Origin: a virus
IMG/VR virus record: IMGVR_UViG_3300032006_000010
Coordinates: 1 to 54,395 of that record
Length of the DNA stretch: 54,395 nucleotides
Direction: 5' to 3' (one strand)
The position numbers and the translations under genes were made by a program. Shown piece by piece: positions 42,811-51,814 of the stretch (position 1 is its first letter; each line of letters starts with the position of its first letter). Below the pieces are notes generated by a model. It saw nothing but the letters and a program-made list of their open reading frames with translations. It searched no databases and was not told the DNA's origin.

Positions 42811-43787
42811 ACTCTTGTCGCCTTCTGTGTATCATCAACATAATTACCAACATGTGCTTGTAAAAACTTTTTCATATCTTTCTCAACACTAGCCAACTGC
42901 TGTCCGAGCAATTGAAACTCCTGCATCAACTTAGCAAGTGTCTTATCATCAACTGTCATATCTTTCTGATGCTCGGCTATATACAACTGAGCCCTAGACA
43001 GTTCCTGTTGTGCGGTCTGAAGATTTGCTGTTACCATCTCATTGTCTTCATCTACTAACCAGTAAACAGCGCTAAGAGCATCATTAGAACCTTCTGATAG
43101 GGTTCCAACTATCAGTTTCCTTGCATTTTCTACAGCAACACCAAAAGCTGACGAATCAAAATCAGCGGCAGCATAATCTGGGAGACTAGCACGAATTGCG
43201 TTTAACTTCTCCTGTAAAATAGCCCTAGCCGCTGCCATTACTACATAATCTTTCCATACTAGTGGGAAAGCCTCTGAAGCTGCAGTAGTCGCACCTCCAA
43301 GAGTAAGTGCAGCATCTGTTATTGTCTCCGCATCCTCATCTATTACCTTACCACTTGAATTTACTACATGAAAAATATTTACCCTTCTTTTAGAATCATC
43401 AGAAGATGGTAGGTCAGGGTAGACCTCTAAATTTGATTCCATATCAACAGAATAAGATGGAGACAGCTCTGTTGCATAATGTATACTGCCAGAATCCTGT
43501 GCATCATGCCGTATTTCCTCTGGAACCTGAACTACTCTATAGGTTCTTTCTGTACTTGCAATTCTTTCAATTCTTATTATTTCAAAAACATGTTTTGCCC
43601 TGATATTAAGCGGAGATACATTCATCTGGGTAATACATGTATGCTTACGTGAAAACTCAGGTAGTTTTTCAGGCGCCATCTGACGAACTAATCCAAGAAC
43701 CTCATCTACTGCCTTTTTCAAGGCTATACCAAGATTCTCAGAACCTATAGTTCCGCAGTAGGTTACCATTTTATTACTAAATGCCAT
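42807..43787 (-). CDS. Putative head-completion / portal-associated protein, 326 aa
   Basis: Mixed fold with an early beta part (IRAKHVFEIIRIERIASTER, TYRVVQVPEEIRHDAQ) and a C-terminal coiled coil (QQELSRAQLYIAEHQKDM, LAKLMQEFQLLGQQLASVEK). Lies between the capsid gene and the adaptor, which is the place of head-completion proteins. The stop overlaps the adaptor start (ATGA-type, 4 nt). No specific family recognised. Confidence 0.6.
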   Translation of the reverse strand: MAFSNKMVTYCGTIGSENLGIALKKAVDEVLGLVRQMAPEKLPEFSRKHTCITQMNVSPLNIRAKHVFEIIRIERIASTERTYRVVQVPEEIRHDAQDSGSIHYATELSPSYSVDMESNLEVYPDLPSSDDSKRRVNIFHVVNSSGKVIDEDAETITDAALTLGGATTAASEAFPLVWKDYVVMAAARAILQEKLNAIRASLPDYAAADFDSSAFGVAVENARKLIVGTLSEGSNDALSAVYWLVDEDNEMVTANLQTAQQELSRAQLYIAEHQKDMTVDDKTLAKLMQEFQLLGQQLASVEKDMKKFLQAHVGNYVDDTQKATRV

Positions 43788-43800
43788 ATTTTCTCCCGAA

Positions 43801-43825
43801 TTAGGGGCTCAAAAAGAGCCCCTAA
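43801..43825. terminator. Strong hairpin between capsid gene and downstream genes
   Basis: Perfect 10-bp stem TTAGGGGCTC/GAGCCCCTAA with loop AAAAA on the plus strand, i.e. TTTTT on the transcribed minus strand. It lies directly after the capsid gene. The T tract is in the loop rather than after the stem, so it may act as a partial terminator or an mRNA 3-prime protector that keeps capsid message abundant. Confidence 0.75.
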
Positions 43826-43837
43826 AACATTAGGTAT

Positions 43838-45178
43838 TTACGCAACCCATTTCATAATAGCGTGAGTTTCTGGTAGACTGATTTCCAAACCGGCTTCGGT
43901 TAGAATCATATCTTTCCGTCCATCAACATTATTATTCTGCACATTTGTTACAATATGCGTGTCACGTGAGACACCATTCCCAGCGAGAGGACGATACTTA
44001 ACATTAGCTAAATCAATAGCCATTGCTATATCTTCATCCTGTCCCCGAAACAGAGGTTCAGCAACAAAGTGAAGGTTACCAAAAATGGTATTAACTCTAG
44101 TCACTGCGTGACCAAAGGAACCTTTTATGTTTTGAACATCTAGCTTATATGAAGAAGAAGTGACGGAGTTCTTTAATAGACCATCTCCACTTAACTTCTG
44201 CAACCAAGCCAAAATCTTGCGTGAAGCAAGTACTAGCTTGTCGCCACTGTTTCCGGATTCAGGTGCAAAGAAGTCCTTCATTGCATCGATAAAAGTGTCA
44301 TAGGTTGAGGATGAATAGTCAAAATTCATTATTGTACCATTCGCCTCAGTGTAGGGTACTATACCATGAGAGTACCGTAAGGGTGCATTGTCAGTAGCAG
44401 CATCATCGGAAGCACCAACACCAAACAACATAGCGTGTTCAATGTCCATTTTGTGTTCCATGAGCTTATCTGCCCACACTCTACGATATTCATCAGGGCG
44501 CCCACGATAGCGGGTTGCCAGAGCTGTACCAGAGAATAACTGGATTGCTGTCTTAAATATCTGACAGTATCCTTCTCTTGAATACAGTTCGTCTTTCCAG
44601 CCTTCTGGGTCAGTTCCACCTTCACCCCATGCACTACCGATAACCTGACCTTGAGTACCTACTTCTACATCACCCTCTGCAACAGCTTCTAGAGCTGTAC
44701 AAACGATTGAAGTATAAGTAGCAGCAGTAGAACCATTAAAAGCAGCAGCAACACCATCGCCTGCTGTGACAGAAGTAATTCTAAGGGCTTTTTGCCCTAT
44801 CCTTACTACTTGTCCAACAAGTAAGTATTGCGGTGCAGCTGTATCTGTTCCACCACCTGCGGTCAAGTCATTACCATATTTGTCATAATCACTTACGACT
44901 TTATATGTTTCACTTTCTCCGGCAGCTTTTGCGCCTCCATCTGTCTTAGAAATAAAGTTACGACGTTGCCATTGATGACGTTGTTCAAGAAACTTGAATA
45001 CGGGGTCATCAGTAGCTTCTTTCGCTACTTTAGATAGATAGACGAAGAACGGCGATTGCTGAGGAGCCAGTTCAGAGACTCTTTCACCAAAATTATAAAC
45101 TCGACGGGAGTCGTTGATGCTTACAGAGGCTAAAGAGCCTGCTGCATCACCTGTGCTTACTGACCAACTATTAGCCAT
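43838..45178 (-). CDS. Major capsid protein, 446 aa (SU10/DUF5309-like)
   Basis: SPFFVYLSKVAKEATDDPVF then FLEQRHQWQRRNF near the N-terminus and SREGYCQIFKTAIQLFSGTA in the middle match the HK97-fold capsid proteins of short-tailed phages of the SU10/DUF5309 group, as do VWADKLMEHKMDIEHAMLFG and the C-terminal NVKYRPLAGNGVSRDTHIV with TEAGLEISLPETHAIM. It follows a scaffold-like gene and precedes a strong hairpin. A Gly/Thr-rich insert at about 105-180 could be a surface domain. Confidence 0.88.
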   Translation of the reverse strand: MANSWSVSTGDAAGSLASVSINDSRRVYNFGERVSELAPQQSPFFVYLSKVAKEATDDPVFKFLEQRHQWQRRNFISKTDGGAKAAGESETYKVVSDYDKYGNDLTAGGGTDTAAPQYLLVGQVVRIGQKALRITSVTAGDGVAAAFNGSTAATYTSIVCTALEAVAEGDVEVGTQGQVIGSAWGEGGTDPEGWKDELYSREGYCQIFKTAIQLFSGTALATRYRGRPDEYRRVWADKLMEHKMDIEHAMLFGVGASDDAATDNAPLRYSHGIVPYTEANGTIMNFDYSSSTYDTFIDAMKDFFAPESGNSGDKLVLASRKILAWLQKLSGDGLLKNSVTSSSYKLDVQNIKGSFGHAVTRVNTIFGNLHFVAEPLFRGQDEDIAMAIDLANVKYRPLAGNGVSRDTHIVTNVQNNNVDGRKDMILTEAGLEISLPETHAIMKWVA

Positions 45179-45201
45179 AGCGTTTTACTCCTTTCCTCAG
45201 A

Positions 45202-46200
45202 TTAACTCCAAGGATTTCGTTTTTTATAATCGTTCAACATTGAATCCATCATGGAAGTTGATTCATCTGTAGCGCCAGCTTGCGTCTGACCGGGAACTAC
45301 GCCCATAGGGCTTGGGACCGATTGTGCTCTTTTTCGTTGCTCAAAACTCTCATTAGAGGGCGTTTGAGCAGCTACTGGAGGTGCATTAGTCGGACTCATG
45401 TTCCCGCCATTCTGCATTCTGTACAGTTGAAACAAATTGTCCACAGTAATATTCTCCGGATTATCCATTACCTCAACGAATTTCTGAATTTCTTCAGGCG
45501 TAGCCTGATATTGTTCAGTTAGATGAGTAGACATCTTTTGCATATTACTATTATATGCTTCCCTTTCCGCCTGTTGCTTTAGAATAGAATCACGTTCCTT
45601 CTTCAATTTGCCTTTTTCCTCTTCCATCACTGCAACGGTATATTGAGAATGCAGACGATTATACTCGTCCATATTGTCTCTCCATTCGTCCATTGAATCC
45701 AAGTATTTAGCTGAATCAGAACTATTATCATCATAAGCATCTGCCCTATTGAAACCCGAAGGTTTCTTAGGTTTTTCTGGCGGGGGAGGAAACTGTTCCA
45801 TTGCGGATTCCTCTTTTTCCGTCACCTGAGGCTGTTGTGCCTGTTGAGTTTCGACTGTATTAAGCTTATCCTTAAGAGCCGCTATCTCATTACGAGCCTT
45901 ATCAGTCTCAGATTGCCAGTATTGATAACGCTTGATATCATTATCAACATCAGTAGGTTCTGCCGTTGCTTGCTGAGGTACTTCATCCACGGGTTCCATA
46001 GGAACTGGTGAAGGTTCAGCCGACACAGGTTGCTCTTGAGCTTCCTTGTTGACACGGAAAAATTCATCTACCAAACCAGAGTTTCCTTCCAATAGTGGGT
46101 CGACTTGCGACTCACTCTCAGGTATCATTCCTACTGGTTCATTAACTTGCGGTTGTTCTGTGATTTCCTGAACTTCAGGGGTAACCAAAGGTTCTGCCAT
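45202..46200 (-). CDS. Putative capsid scaffolding protein, 332 aa
   Basis: Acidic, Pro/Gln/Glu-rich N-terminal half (disordered), a central coiled coil (QYWQSETDKARNEIAALKDK; VAVMEEEKGKLKKERDSILK) and a C-terminal stretch with a last basic segment (LNDYKKRNPWS). Length, composition and its place between portal and capsid genes are typical of scaffolds, which bind capsid through a C-terminal basic helix. No protease domain seen. Confidence 0.8.
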   Translation of the reverse strand: MAEPLVTPEVQEITEQPQVNEPVGMIPESESQVDPLLEGNSGLVDEFFRVNKEAQEQPVSAEPSPVPMEPVDEVPQQATAEPTDVDNDIKRYQYWQSETDKARNEIAALKDKLNTVETQQAQQPQVTEKEESAMEQFPPPPEKPKKPSGFNRADAYDDNSSDSAKYLDSMDEWRDNMDEYNRLHSQYTVAVMEEEKGKLKKERDSILKQQAEREAYNSNMQKMSTHLTEQYQATPEEIQKFVEVMDNPENITVDNLFQLYRMQNGGNMSPTNAPPVAAQTPSNESFEQRKRAQSVPSPMGVVPGQTQAGATDESTSMMDSMLNDYKKRNPWS

Positions 46201-46232
46201 AAGTTATAACTCCTTATTCATGCAAGCACCCA

Positions 46233-48404
46233 TTAGGACTTGGATGGTTTTGCGTTTTGTTTTGATGAGCGTACGGCTTCCCGTACCTCGCTCTTTACTT
46301 GTCCTAGAGCATCATCAAGGCGTTTCTCGAATAATCTGCCTGAGGCTTTGCCTTGGGTTGAGACTTTATCGAGGTCTGCTTTGAATTTTTCAAGTTCAGC
46401 TCTTTGTTTAGCATGATATACTTCTCTTTCACGAGTCTGCATATCACCCTTGAGCTTTTTAATTTCTTCGCTAGCCTGCTCCAGCTCGCCCTGAAGTTTA
46501 CCTACTATATCGGTGCGAGTTAATACACCTTCCATATCGAAAACTTCAGTTTTCTTTAAAACTTCTTGCTTATCAATAATACCCTTTTCGTAAGCATCCA
46601 TATACATTTCAAGCTGGGCAAAACGATTAGTGGGTAATGTAGAACCAGTGATTACAACTACATCGAATGCTCCTCTTGAAATATCGTTAATAACATTTAA
46701 TTCTCCGCTTTTATCATCATAAAGCTTTTTATTTATAGCATACTCAGTGATACTATTATTAGGCTGTACAATTCTTACAACTTTTTCGGCTTGGTACAAC
46801 TGTTGCATAATAGGTATGGCTACACGAGCTATGCGGACTAGTCCACTTTCAATATCCTGAAGCTTGGACTTTATCTTACGCTGACCAAACTCATCAAGAG
46901 AAACTGTAGCCTTATAAGTATGTGGTGCCGCTTCAGAATTTCCCTGCATTAATTCATATAAACCAAGAGCATGGTCAATATCTGTTTTTGCGACCTGCTC
47001 ATTCTGATATAATGTATTAGGTAAAGGAGTTGGCTGAATAGGCTGTGGAGCACCTTGGTCCATATCAACTTCTATTGCAACTCCGGGTTGTGCCCATCTA
47101 TTCTCAAAATCCTGCATATCAACGGAACCAGATGGAATTAATATCTTAGTATTAGTAGATGTGGTAGCATGAGCAACAATCAGAGACCGTGTCTTGTTTA
47201 TATACTCCTGTAAGTCCTTTACCATCCTAACATCAGAAACCGGGTAGGGTGTTCTATTGTGTATATTCATGAAGAACACGATAGGATAGTTTTCAACGGG
47301 CAATATGCGAGAGTACAAGTATTGGTCTCCCATGATGACGCACATTTTTACCCTTTGGACCGGAACAGACACGGTCTCGATTAAACCTTCTTCAACCAAA
47401 TCAGCATGAGAGAGCTCTTCTATCTGTGGCATTGGAGGTGCGTCCATCTCATCTTCCATCTCAGCAGCCTGAACACCTTGCTCATACTTCATCATTAGCT
47501 GGTCAATAATACCCTTAGCTTTCTCAGCATTTGTAATTACCTGACCATTAACTCTAATTGCTGGTCTAGCCATGTATTCAGACATTTCTTCTTCCAGCAT
47601 AACCTCTTCGGTCTTATCAACGTTATTCTTGATATGAAAACGCTTTACCCAAATTTTGTAGTAACGTTCATAACCCCTAATATACTCACTGTTTTCTCCC
47701 CAAGAAGCGTCAGTCTTTGTCTGAGTATCCTCTGGAAAGACAATACCCTTATCATCAACACGGGAAGTTGTAGGTCTATCTGTATCTAGGTCACTAGTAG
47801 CATTTTTTATTGCATCCTTATACATGGGATACATCTGCATTGCCTGCTCTTTTGTGAATAAGCGTGAAACAATAATATTCTCAGCGTCATCTCCCAGCTT
47901 TTCACGACTATTGGGGTCAATATAAACATCGAGAGGGTCTACGTCCTTTATACAGACTTCACCCCTGCCATAATCTTTCAAGGGGTCAATATATACCATC
48001 ATAGCGCCCATACCCATTACATAGTAATCGTCTATTACATTACGGAGAGCCTGATTTCCGTCTGATACATACCACATGTATTCGAGTAATCCATTGAAAA
48101 CCTGTGCTACTTTATTATCGCTGTCTTCTCGAGGAGATACCCTGAATTGTGGTTTGCCTGAAGTGAGGAGAGCCTTTGCGGCCTCCACTGCGGGGTGGAT
48201 ACGGTTTACTACGAGGGGTGCTTGACCCCTCTCAAGTAAAATTCTTTGCTGTTCAGCAGTCCACTGTCTGCCTAATCTAAATTCTTTGTCTTCCTGAGCC
48301 TGTAAAGCCCAAACATCACGCTTTTGAGAATACGATTTCCATATCTTATGCGTGGTGTCTACTATATCTTCAGGAACTTCGGTTTCTTTTTCGATATACG
48401 CCAT
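46233..48404 (-). CDS. Portal protein (P22-like), 723 aa
   Basis: Wing and stem signatures of P22-type portals: WALQAQEDKEFRLGRQWTAE, VCIKDVDPLDVYIDPNS, RVVKDLQ-like segment MVKDLQEYINKTRSLIVAHA, then LPNTLYQNEQVAKTDIDHAL and FGQRKIKSKLQDIESGLVRI, with a C-terminal coiled coil (GELEQASEEIKKLKGDMQTR) forming the barrel/tail. The 723-aa size matches P22 gp1. The ring is the DNA channel at one capsid vertex. Terminase large subunit lies immediately upstream. Confidence 0.9.
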   Translation of the reverse strand: MAYIEKETEVPEDIVDTTHKIWKSYSQKRDVWALQAQEDKEFRLGRQWTAEQQRILLERGQAPLVVNRIHPAVEAAKALLTSGKPQFRVSPREDSDNKVAQVFNGLLEYMWYVSDGNQALRNVIDDYYVMGMGAMMVYIDPLKDYGRGEVCIKDVDPLDVYIDPNSREKLGDDAENIIVSRLFTKEQAMQMYPMYKDAIKNATSDLDTDRPTTSRVDDKGIVFPEDTQTKTDASWGENSEYIRGYERYYKIWVKRFHIKNNVDKTEEVMLEEEMSEYMARPAIRVNGQVITNAEKAKGIIDQLMMKYEQGVQAAEMEDEMDAPPMPQIEELSHADLVEEGLIETVSVPVQRVKMCVIMGDQYLYSRILPVENYPIVFFMNIHNRTPYPVSDVRMVKDLQEYINKTRSLIVAHATTSTNTKILIPSGSVDMQDFENRWAQPGVAIEVDMDQGAPQPIQPTPLPNTLYQNEQVAKTDIDHALGLYELMQGNSEAAPHTYKATVSLDEFGQRKIKSKLQDIESGLVRIARVAIPIMQQLYQAEKVVRIVQPNNSITEYAINKKLYDDKSGELNVINDISRGAFDVVVITGSTLPTNRFAQLEMYMDAYEKGIIDKQEVLKKTEVFDMEGVLTRTDIVGKLQGELEQASEEIKKLKGDMQTREREVYHAKQRAELEKFKADLDKVSTQGKASGRLFEKRLDDALGQVKSEVREAVRSSKQNAKPSKS

Positions 48405-48419
48405 CGTATTAATTTAATA

Positions 48420-49934
48420 CTATAATGTCATCCAATCAAGTATCTTTCTAGCTTTATTTACCCCGCTTGGGTCAATGTATTTCTTTTGCCTACAAGCCTT
48501 AATTCCATCCATTGCGTAATATACAGCATCCAGTATATCATCATGTTTACCCCTTGGATAGGATAAAAACTCCTGTTGGGCTATAATATCCTCTGGTCTG
48601 AAGTAAAACTCTCCTCTAGCAAGTGGGGCTACCAAGGAAAGCAGTCTCTCGGACTTTCTTTGTCTCGGTTTTATGCCCTTTTCCAGCCCGGGTATATACA
48701 GGGACTGTTCAAGCATCATTTTTCGTACGCTAGCCCGGAGAGCTTCTTGGTAGCCCACCGTCTCTATTTTCATCCTTTTTGGATGATACTTCTTAAAAAT
48801 CTTGACGATAGTCTCTGGCTGTATTGCCGGGTCAATCTTATCACGGAGAATATCGATAATATACTTATTATTATCATTGTCAACACCCACAGTAGCAACA
48901 GCAAAGAAATCGCTACGACTAGATAGACTACTAGCAGGGTCAATGCCGCAATAGATGTCAACAGGCTTACGCTCCTCCTCGCCATCAATTGTCCGAACGA
49001 GAAGATTCTGACCGTCGACTCTCTTATAACTGTAATGATGAAGTTTAATGTATTCCGGTTTAAAGGGTGCATTGTCTGGAGATTGCGCTTCATTCATATA
49101 CTCCTGATAAAAACCATTTAGATTGCCAACAGATTCAAATTCTGCCTTAATCTGTAGAATTCTCTCCTTAGGAAAACGCTCATGCCATATACTACGACCT
49201 TTTTCATCGTATATAGCATACCAAAGAACATTCCATGCCGGAGATTCCCTAGCCCAATATAAGAAACAATCTTCAGAGATGACGGTTCCAATAAGTATTA
49301 TTCGACCATCATCGGACAAAGACGGGATAACGGCTTCGGTCATCCATTTTCTATTCTTAGCCCTGCCTTCCTGAGTGGAGGCATTTAATTCTGACTCATA
49401 ATCATCTACGATAATGAGATTAGGACGAGTATCACCTTCAAGAAACCCACGAACACGCTGACCAGTACCGACAGCCACAATACGTGCCCCATTAGCCAGA
49501 ACAATATCATTATTAGTCCATCTTTTTGCCGTCGTGGGTCCATAATCACCAAACATCGCCTTGAAATTCGCACTATTCTGGAGATGATACTTGATTCTAG
49601 AGAGGAAGTTAATGCTTTGTGACTGTGATTCCGAGATAATAACGATAAAAAGGTCCCTGTCTGATGGTTTAAAAGCGATTTTGTGGAGGGGTAGTATTAA
49701 GGAGGTCACTGTACTCTTCGCTGTCCCCCTAGGGGCTGCGATAAGTACTCGCTTTATAGTGTCATCAGACAGGGATTTATAAATTTCGTAGTGAAAAGGT
49801 GGTACATCACGGCTTAAAGCCGTAGGAAACATGGTTTTTCCGAATAAACCAATATTTTTCCTTAATTTCTTTAGGGCATTCTCTTCAGCCCATCGAGATT
49901 CAAAATCTTCAGTCTGTTTCTTCTTCTTTACCAT
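48420..49934 (-). CDS. Terminase large subunit, 504 aa
   Basis: ATPase motor: Walker A APRGTAKST (about residues 67-75), Walker B NLIIVDDYES, and C-motif ILIGT. RNase H-like nuclease: YCGIDPASSLSSRSDFFAVA, then PKRMKIETVGYQEA and HDDILDAVYYAMDG at the end. ATG 49934 is chosen because AAGGAG lies 9 nt upstream; an earlier non-ATG start at 49967 would add 11 residues without a ribosome site. Overlaps the upstream gene by 26 nt. It packages DNA through the portal. Confidence 0.93.
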   Translation of the reverse strand: MVKKKKQTEDFESRWAEENALKKLRKNIGLFGKTMFPTALSRDVPPFHYEIYKSLSDDTIKRVLIAAPRGTAKSTVTSLILPLHKIAFKPSDRDLFIVIISESQSQSINFLSRIKYHLQNSANFKAMFGDYGPTTAKRWTNNDIVLANGARIVAVGTGQRVRGFLEGDTRPNLIIVDDYESELNASTQEGRAKNRKWMTEAVIPSLSDDGRIILIGTVISEDCFLYWARESPAWNVLWYAIYDEKGRSIWHERFPKERILQIKAEFESVGNLNGFYQEYMNEAQSPDNAPFKPEYIKLHHYSYKRVDGQNLLVRTIDGEEERKPVDIYCGIDPASSLSSRSDFFAVATVGVDNDNNKYIIDILRDKIDPAIQPETIVKIFKKYHPKRMKIETVGYQEALRASVRKMMLEQSLYIPGLEKGIKPRQRKSERLLSLVAPLARGEFYFRPEDIIAQQEFLSYPRGKHDDILDAVYYAMDGIKACRQKKYIDPSGVNKARKILDWMTL

Positions 49935-50691
49935 TAGATACTGGCTCCTTGACACTTCTGGTGGCAATTAGCTTATTCTCTTCCTCATTTATATTATCTA
50001 TCAGCTTTTTCGTCTGTACAGCCTCTATCCTATCCGTTGTAGTCACTGTTTCCTTGTCTTTCATGCCATGAATCTCAAAACCATCGTTAACAAAGCCACG
50101 AATAGCGTTAACATCCTTCTTTTCCTTAGCCATATCAACGCCATCCTTCATAAGATTAATAAAATAATCTACATCAAGCATATTGTCATCTAATAATTTC
50201 TGTGCTTCGTCTCTTTTCATAGACCTAAAGTTCTCCGTTCTCATGTGTCGCCTTAATTTGCGACGTTTTCCTGCACTAACACTACCAAAAACCTTATCTA
50301 TAGCGATATCACGGTCATCTGAGATAGCTGCCCATAGTGCTAAATCCTTATAATCCTTACTATTACAGCGTACATCAAGCCATTTCTTACCAGAAAAGGT
50401 ATTATTAGCTACCCTTCCACCAGCACAGAACTTCTTATTTGGATATCTAGCATCCCACATAATATAACCAAAAGGCATGCGGTAGTAATAAGAAGGTCTA
50501 CCACTAGTATCAAGATACTCCTTCTTTTTTATTACCTTCGCTACCCAGCCGTCGTCTGTGACCGCCCAGTCTCCTGCGTCGCACTTTTGCCAGCCTTTGA
50601 ATGGTATTCCTTCTTTTTCTGCTTCTTCCTGTAGATATATCGGGTATTCCGTGACCCCCTTATCCCTATGGTTAATGGTTACTGTGTACAT
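49909..50691 (-). CDS. Putative terminase small subunit, 260 aa
   Basis: First long gene of the late block, directly upstream of the terminase large subunit. N-terminal beta-rich domain (YTVTINHRDKGVTEYPIYLQ, WAVTDDGWVAKVIKKKEY), a central helical part with a basic patch (SAGKRRKLRRHMRTENFRS) and a C-terminal oligomerisation-type helix region (TTTDRIEAVQTKKLIDNINE). The helical half fits DNA-recognition subunits; the N-terminal domain is unusual. Family assignment is by position and shape only. Confidence 0.6.
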   Translation of the reverse strand: MYTVTINHRDKGVTEYPIYLQEEAEKEGIPFKGWQKCDAGDWAVTDDGWVAKVIKKKEYLDTSGRPSYYYRMPFGYIMWDARYPNKKFCAGGRVANNTFSGKKWLDVRCNSKDYKDLALWAAISDDRDIAIDKVFGSVSAGKRRKLRRHMRTENFRSMKRDEAQKLLDDNMLDVDYFINLMKDGVDMAKEKKDVNAIRGFVNDGFEIHGMKDKETVTTTDRIEAVQTKKLIDNINEEENKLIATRSVKEPVSNGKEEETD

Positions 50692-50694
50692 AAA

Positions 50695-50763
50695 TCAGGG
50701 TATAATCCACCTCATAAAAGAAAAACTACCAGTTTTGTGCTCCTTACTTAAGTCACCCGTCAT
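50695..50763 (-). CDS. 22-aa leader peptide candidate before terminase genes
   Basis: Minus-strand reading MTGDLSKEHKTGSFSFMRWI, then IP, ends 4 nt before the ATG of the terminase small-subunit candidate. AAGGGG lies upstream. A GAGGTGG further in could serve the next gene. It could be a translated leader controlling the late operon or chance; low confidence because it is very short. Confidence 0.3.
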   Translation of the reverse strand: MTGDLSKEHKTGSFSFMRWIIP

Positions 50764-50941
50764 CTGCGGTGTCACCCCTTAATAATTAAATCAACTACTA
50801 AAAAAAGTAAAAAAACTTAAACCCAGTTTACAAAAAAAACAATAGCTATTATTTACTTTATCGCAGAAGCGTTAAGTTTCAATATAGATGCACTTAGGTG
50901 GTGGCACCTAGTTTTGTTCAAAAGCCATATATTAAGTAGGG

Positions 50942-51169
50942 TTGCAAATCCAACCAAAAATTACCGTAGAATGGGAGTACGTGGTATACATTGCACCGTA
51001 CCCGTGCGTTTTTCACGGCACGGGGGTCCCTGCCCAGTTGAAACAGAACCGCTGGTTCTATTCCATCTGGTCACCCCCATCCCGCACACCGCACGTGTAC
51101 TGGCGCCCAGCCCCTGCTAGCCACTGCGTGGCAGATACGTACCCTATGCCTTTAGGCATAGCTACGTAG
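50942..51169 (+). CDS. Possible 75-aa aromatic-rich protein
   Basis: Starts with TTG (no good ribosome site) and reads KITVEWEYVVYIAPYPCVFH, then NRWFYSIWSPPSRTPHVYW, rich in Trp/Tyr/Pro. The GC-richer composition resembles the next gene at 51216. It may be real or a chance open frame across foldable RNA; the competing overlapping frame from 50914 looks less protein-like. Confidence 0.3.
   Translation: MQIQPKITVEWEYVVYIAPYPCVFHGTGVPAQLKQNRWFYSIWSPPSRTPHVYWRPAPASHCVADTYPMPLGIAT
51136..51168 (+). promoter_or_regulatory. Strong hairpin upstream of 51216 gene
   Basis: TACGT..CTATGCC, loop TTTA, GGCATAG..ACGTA: a 7-bp stem continued by a 5-bp stem across a small internal loop. GCCAC/GTGGC forms a second hairpin just before it (about 51120-51132), and CCTTT/AAAGG (51192-51196/51201-51205) holds the only ribosome-site-like AAAGG of the next gene, which could limit its translation. 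Confidence 0.6.
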
Positions 51170-51215
51170 CCATTGAGCAATAACCCCTCAACCTTTCACG
51201 AAAGGCATCAGTCTT

Positions 51216-51557
51216 ATGGCATCAAAGAAAGTATCGATACGAGTATCGAACACTTTCCGTGGCTCCGTAGACCGACACGGTGAGTTCGTTAGGGAAGAAG
51301 ACCGAAACGGTCGTTGGATTGCATCCAACAACCTGCGTATCATATCTGATACGTCGGCTTCTTTACCCGCCGTCCTCACTGCCAAGCGTATCACGTCACT
51401 TGTAAAGCAGAAGCCTGCTCTACAAGTAACTGATGGTACGGACTATCAGCTTACCAACAAGGTAGACCTTGATGGTGACGCTGAGCGTGGCTTAGACCCT
51501 GCTACCGCATGGTATTACGCCCCGCAAAGTCCTCCCGTTACGCTTGACATCGGCTAG
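51216..51557 (+). CDS. 113-aa hypothetical protein encoded in hairpin-rich sequence
   Basis: A 113-aa frame with a basic N-terminal half (MASKKVSIRVSNTFRGSVDR, then GEFVREEDRNGRWIASNNLR) and an acidic C-terminal half. Family not recognised. The frame is open for its full length and composition is GC-richer than the rest of the genome. Six or more perfect hairpins lie inside it (for example 51300-51312, 51313-51329, 51336-51353, 51398-51427, 51458-51471), far more than expected by chance. It is the first real gene candidate of the plus block; a strong terminator follows at 51608. Confidence 0.6.
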   Translation: MASKKVSIRVSNTFRGSVDRHGEFVREEDRNGRWIASNNLRIISDTSASLPAVLTAKRITSLVKQKPALQVTDGTDYQLTNKVDLDGDAERGLDPATAWYYAPQSPPVTLDIG

Positions 51558-51607
51558 GACACGGTAGTGCATTGCGTGCTATTGGCACGTACGCATTGCA
51601 TGCTCAA

Positions 51608-51660
51608 ACCTGTGCTTCCCCCTACACACAGTAGGGGGGACACACACAGGTCTTATTTTA
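51608..51660 (+). terminator. Intrinsic terminator after 51216 gene
   Basis: Outer stem ACCTGTG/CACAGGT (51608-51614/51645-51651) and inner stem CCCCCTAC/GTAGGGGG (51618-51625/51631-51638) with loop ACACA, followed by CTTATTTTA. Very stable; should end transcription of the 51216 gene or act as an attenuator. A GCGTGC/GCACG-type hairpin precedes it (about 51565-51600). Confidence 0.85.
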
Positions 51661-51691
51661 TCACACCCGTGAAAGGAATCAGCAATAGCTG

Positions 51692-51787
51692 ATGTATTCA
51701 ATATTTCGTAATTTCAGTAAGCTATGGTACTGCATAGTGAGTCCGGATGGTAACCCAATCGACGTAGACAACCAGACCAAAGGTTAA
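51692..51787 (+). CDS. 31-aa peptide MYSIFRNF...
   Basis: Reads MYSIFRNFSKLWYCIVSPDG then NPIDVDNQTKG: a hydrophobic, basic start and an SPDGNPID-type loop, which looks protein-like. GAAAGGA lies 14-19 nt upstream with the ATCAGC/GCTGAT hairpin (51679-51684/51689-51694) in between, which would bring the site close to the ATG. No family; short, so moderate doubt. Confidence 0.4.
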   Translation: MYSIFRNFSKLWYCIVSPDGNPIDVDNQTKG

Positions 51788-51814
51788 CACAGTTGATTAA
51801 ATCCCAAACAGTAA

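Larger units (their letters stand above)
50764..51215. promoter_or_regulatory. Divergent control region between late and early blocks
   Basis: About 450 nt between the divergent blocks. 50780-50900 is AT-rich (runs of A: CTAAAAAAAGTAAAAAAAC, then CAAAAAAAACAATAGC), the usual composition of a promoter or replication origin. It is followed by a hairpin CTTAGGTG/CACCTAG with T4 (around 50893), hairpin CCCGTGC/GCACGGG (51001-51007/51018-51024) and more downstream. A TATAAT at 50701-50706 on the plus strand has no good -35. No promoter is certain; the phage polymerase may use its own sequence. Confidence 0.45.

Noticed and set aside
50701-50706. TATAAT as a plus-strand promoter -10 element
   Set aside because: No acceptable -35 at 16-18 bp, and it lies just upstream of a minus-strand gene; possibly chance in AT-rich DNA.
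50914-51120. 68-aa open frame in the control region
   Set aside because: Overlaps the slightly better 50942 frame, has no ribosome site and crosses strong hairpins.
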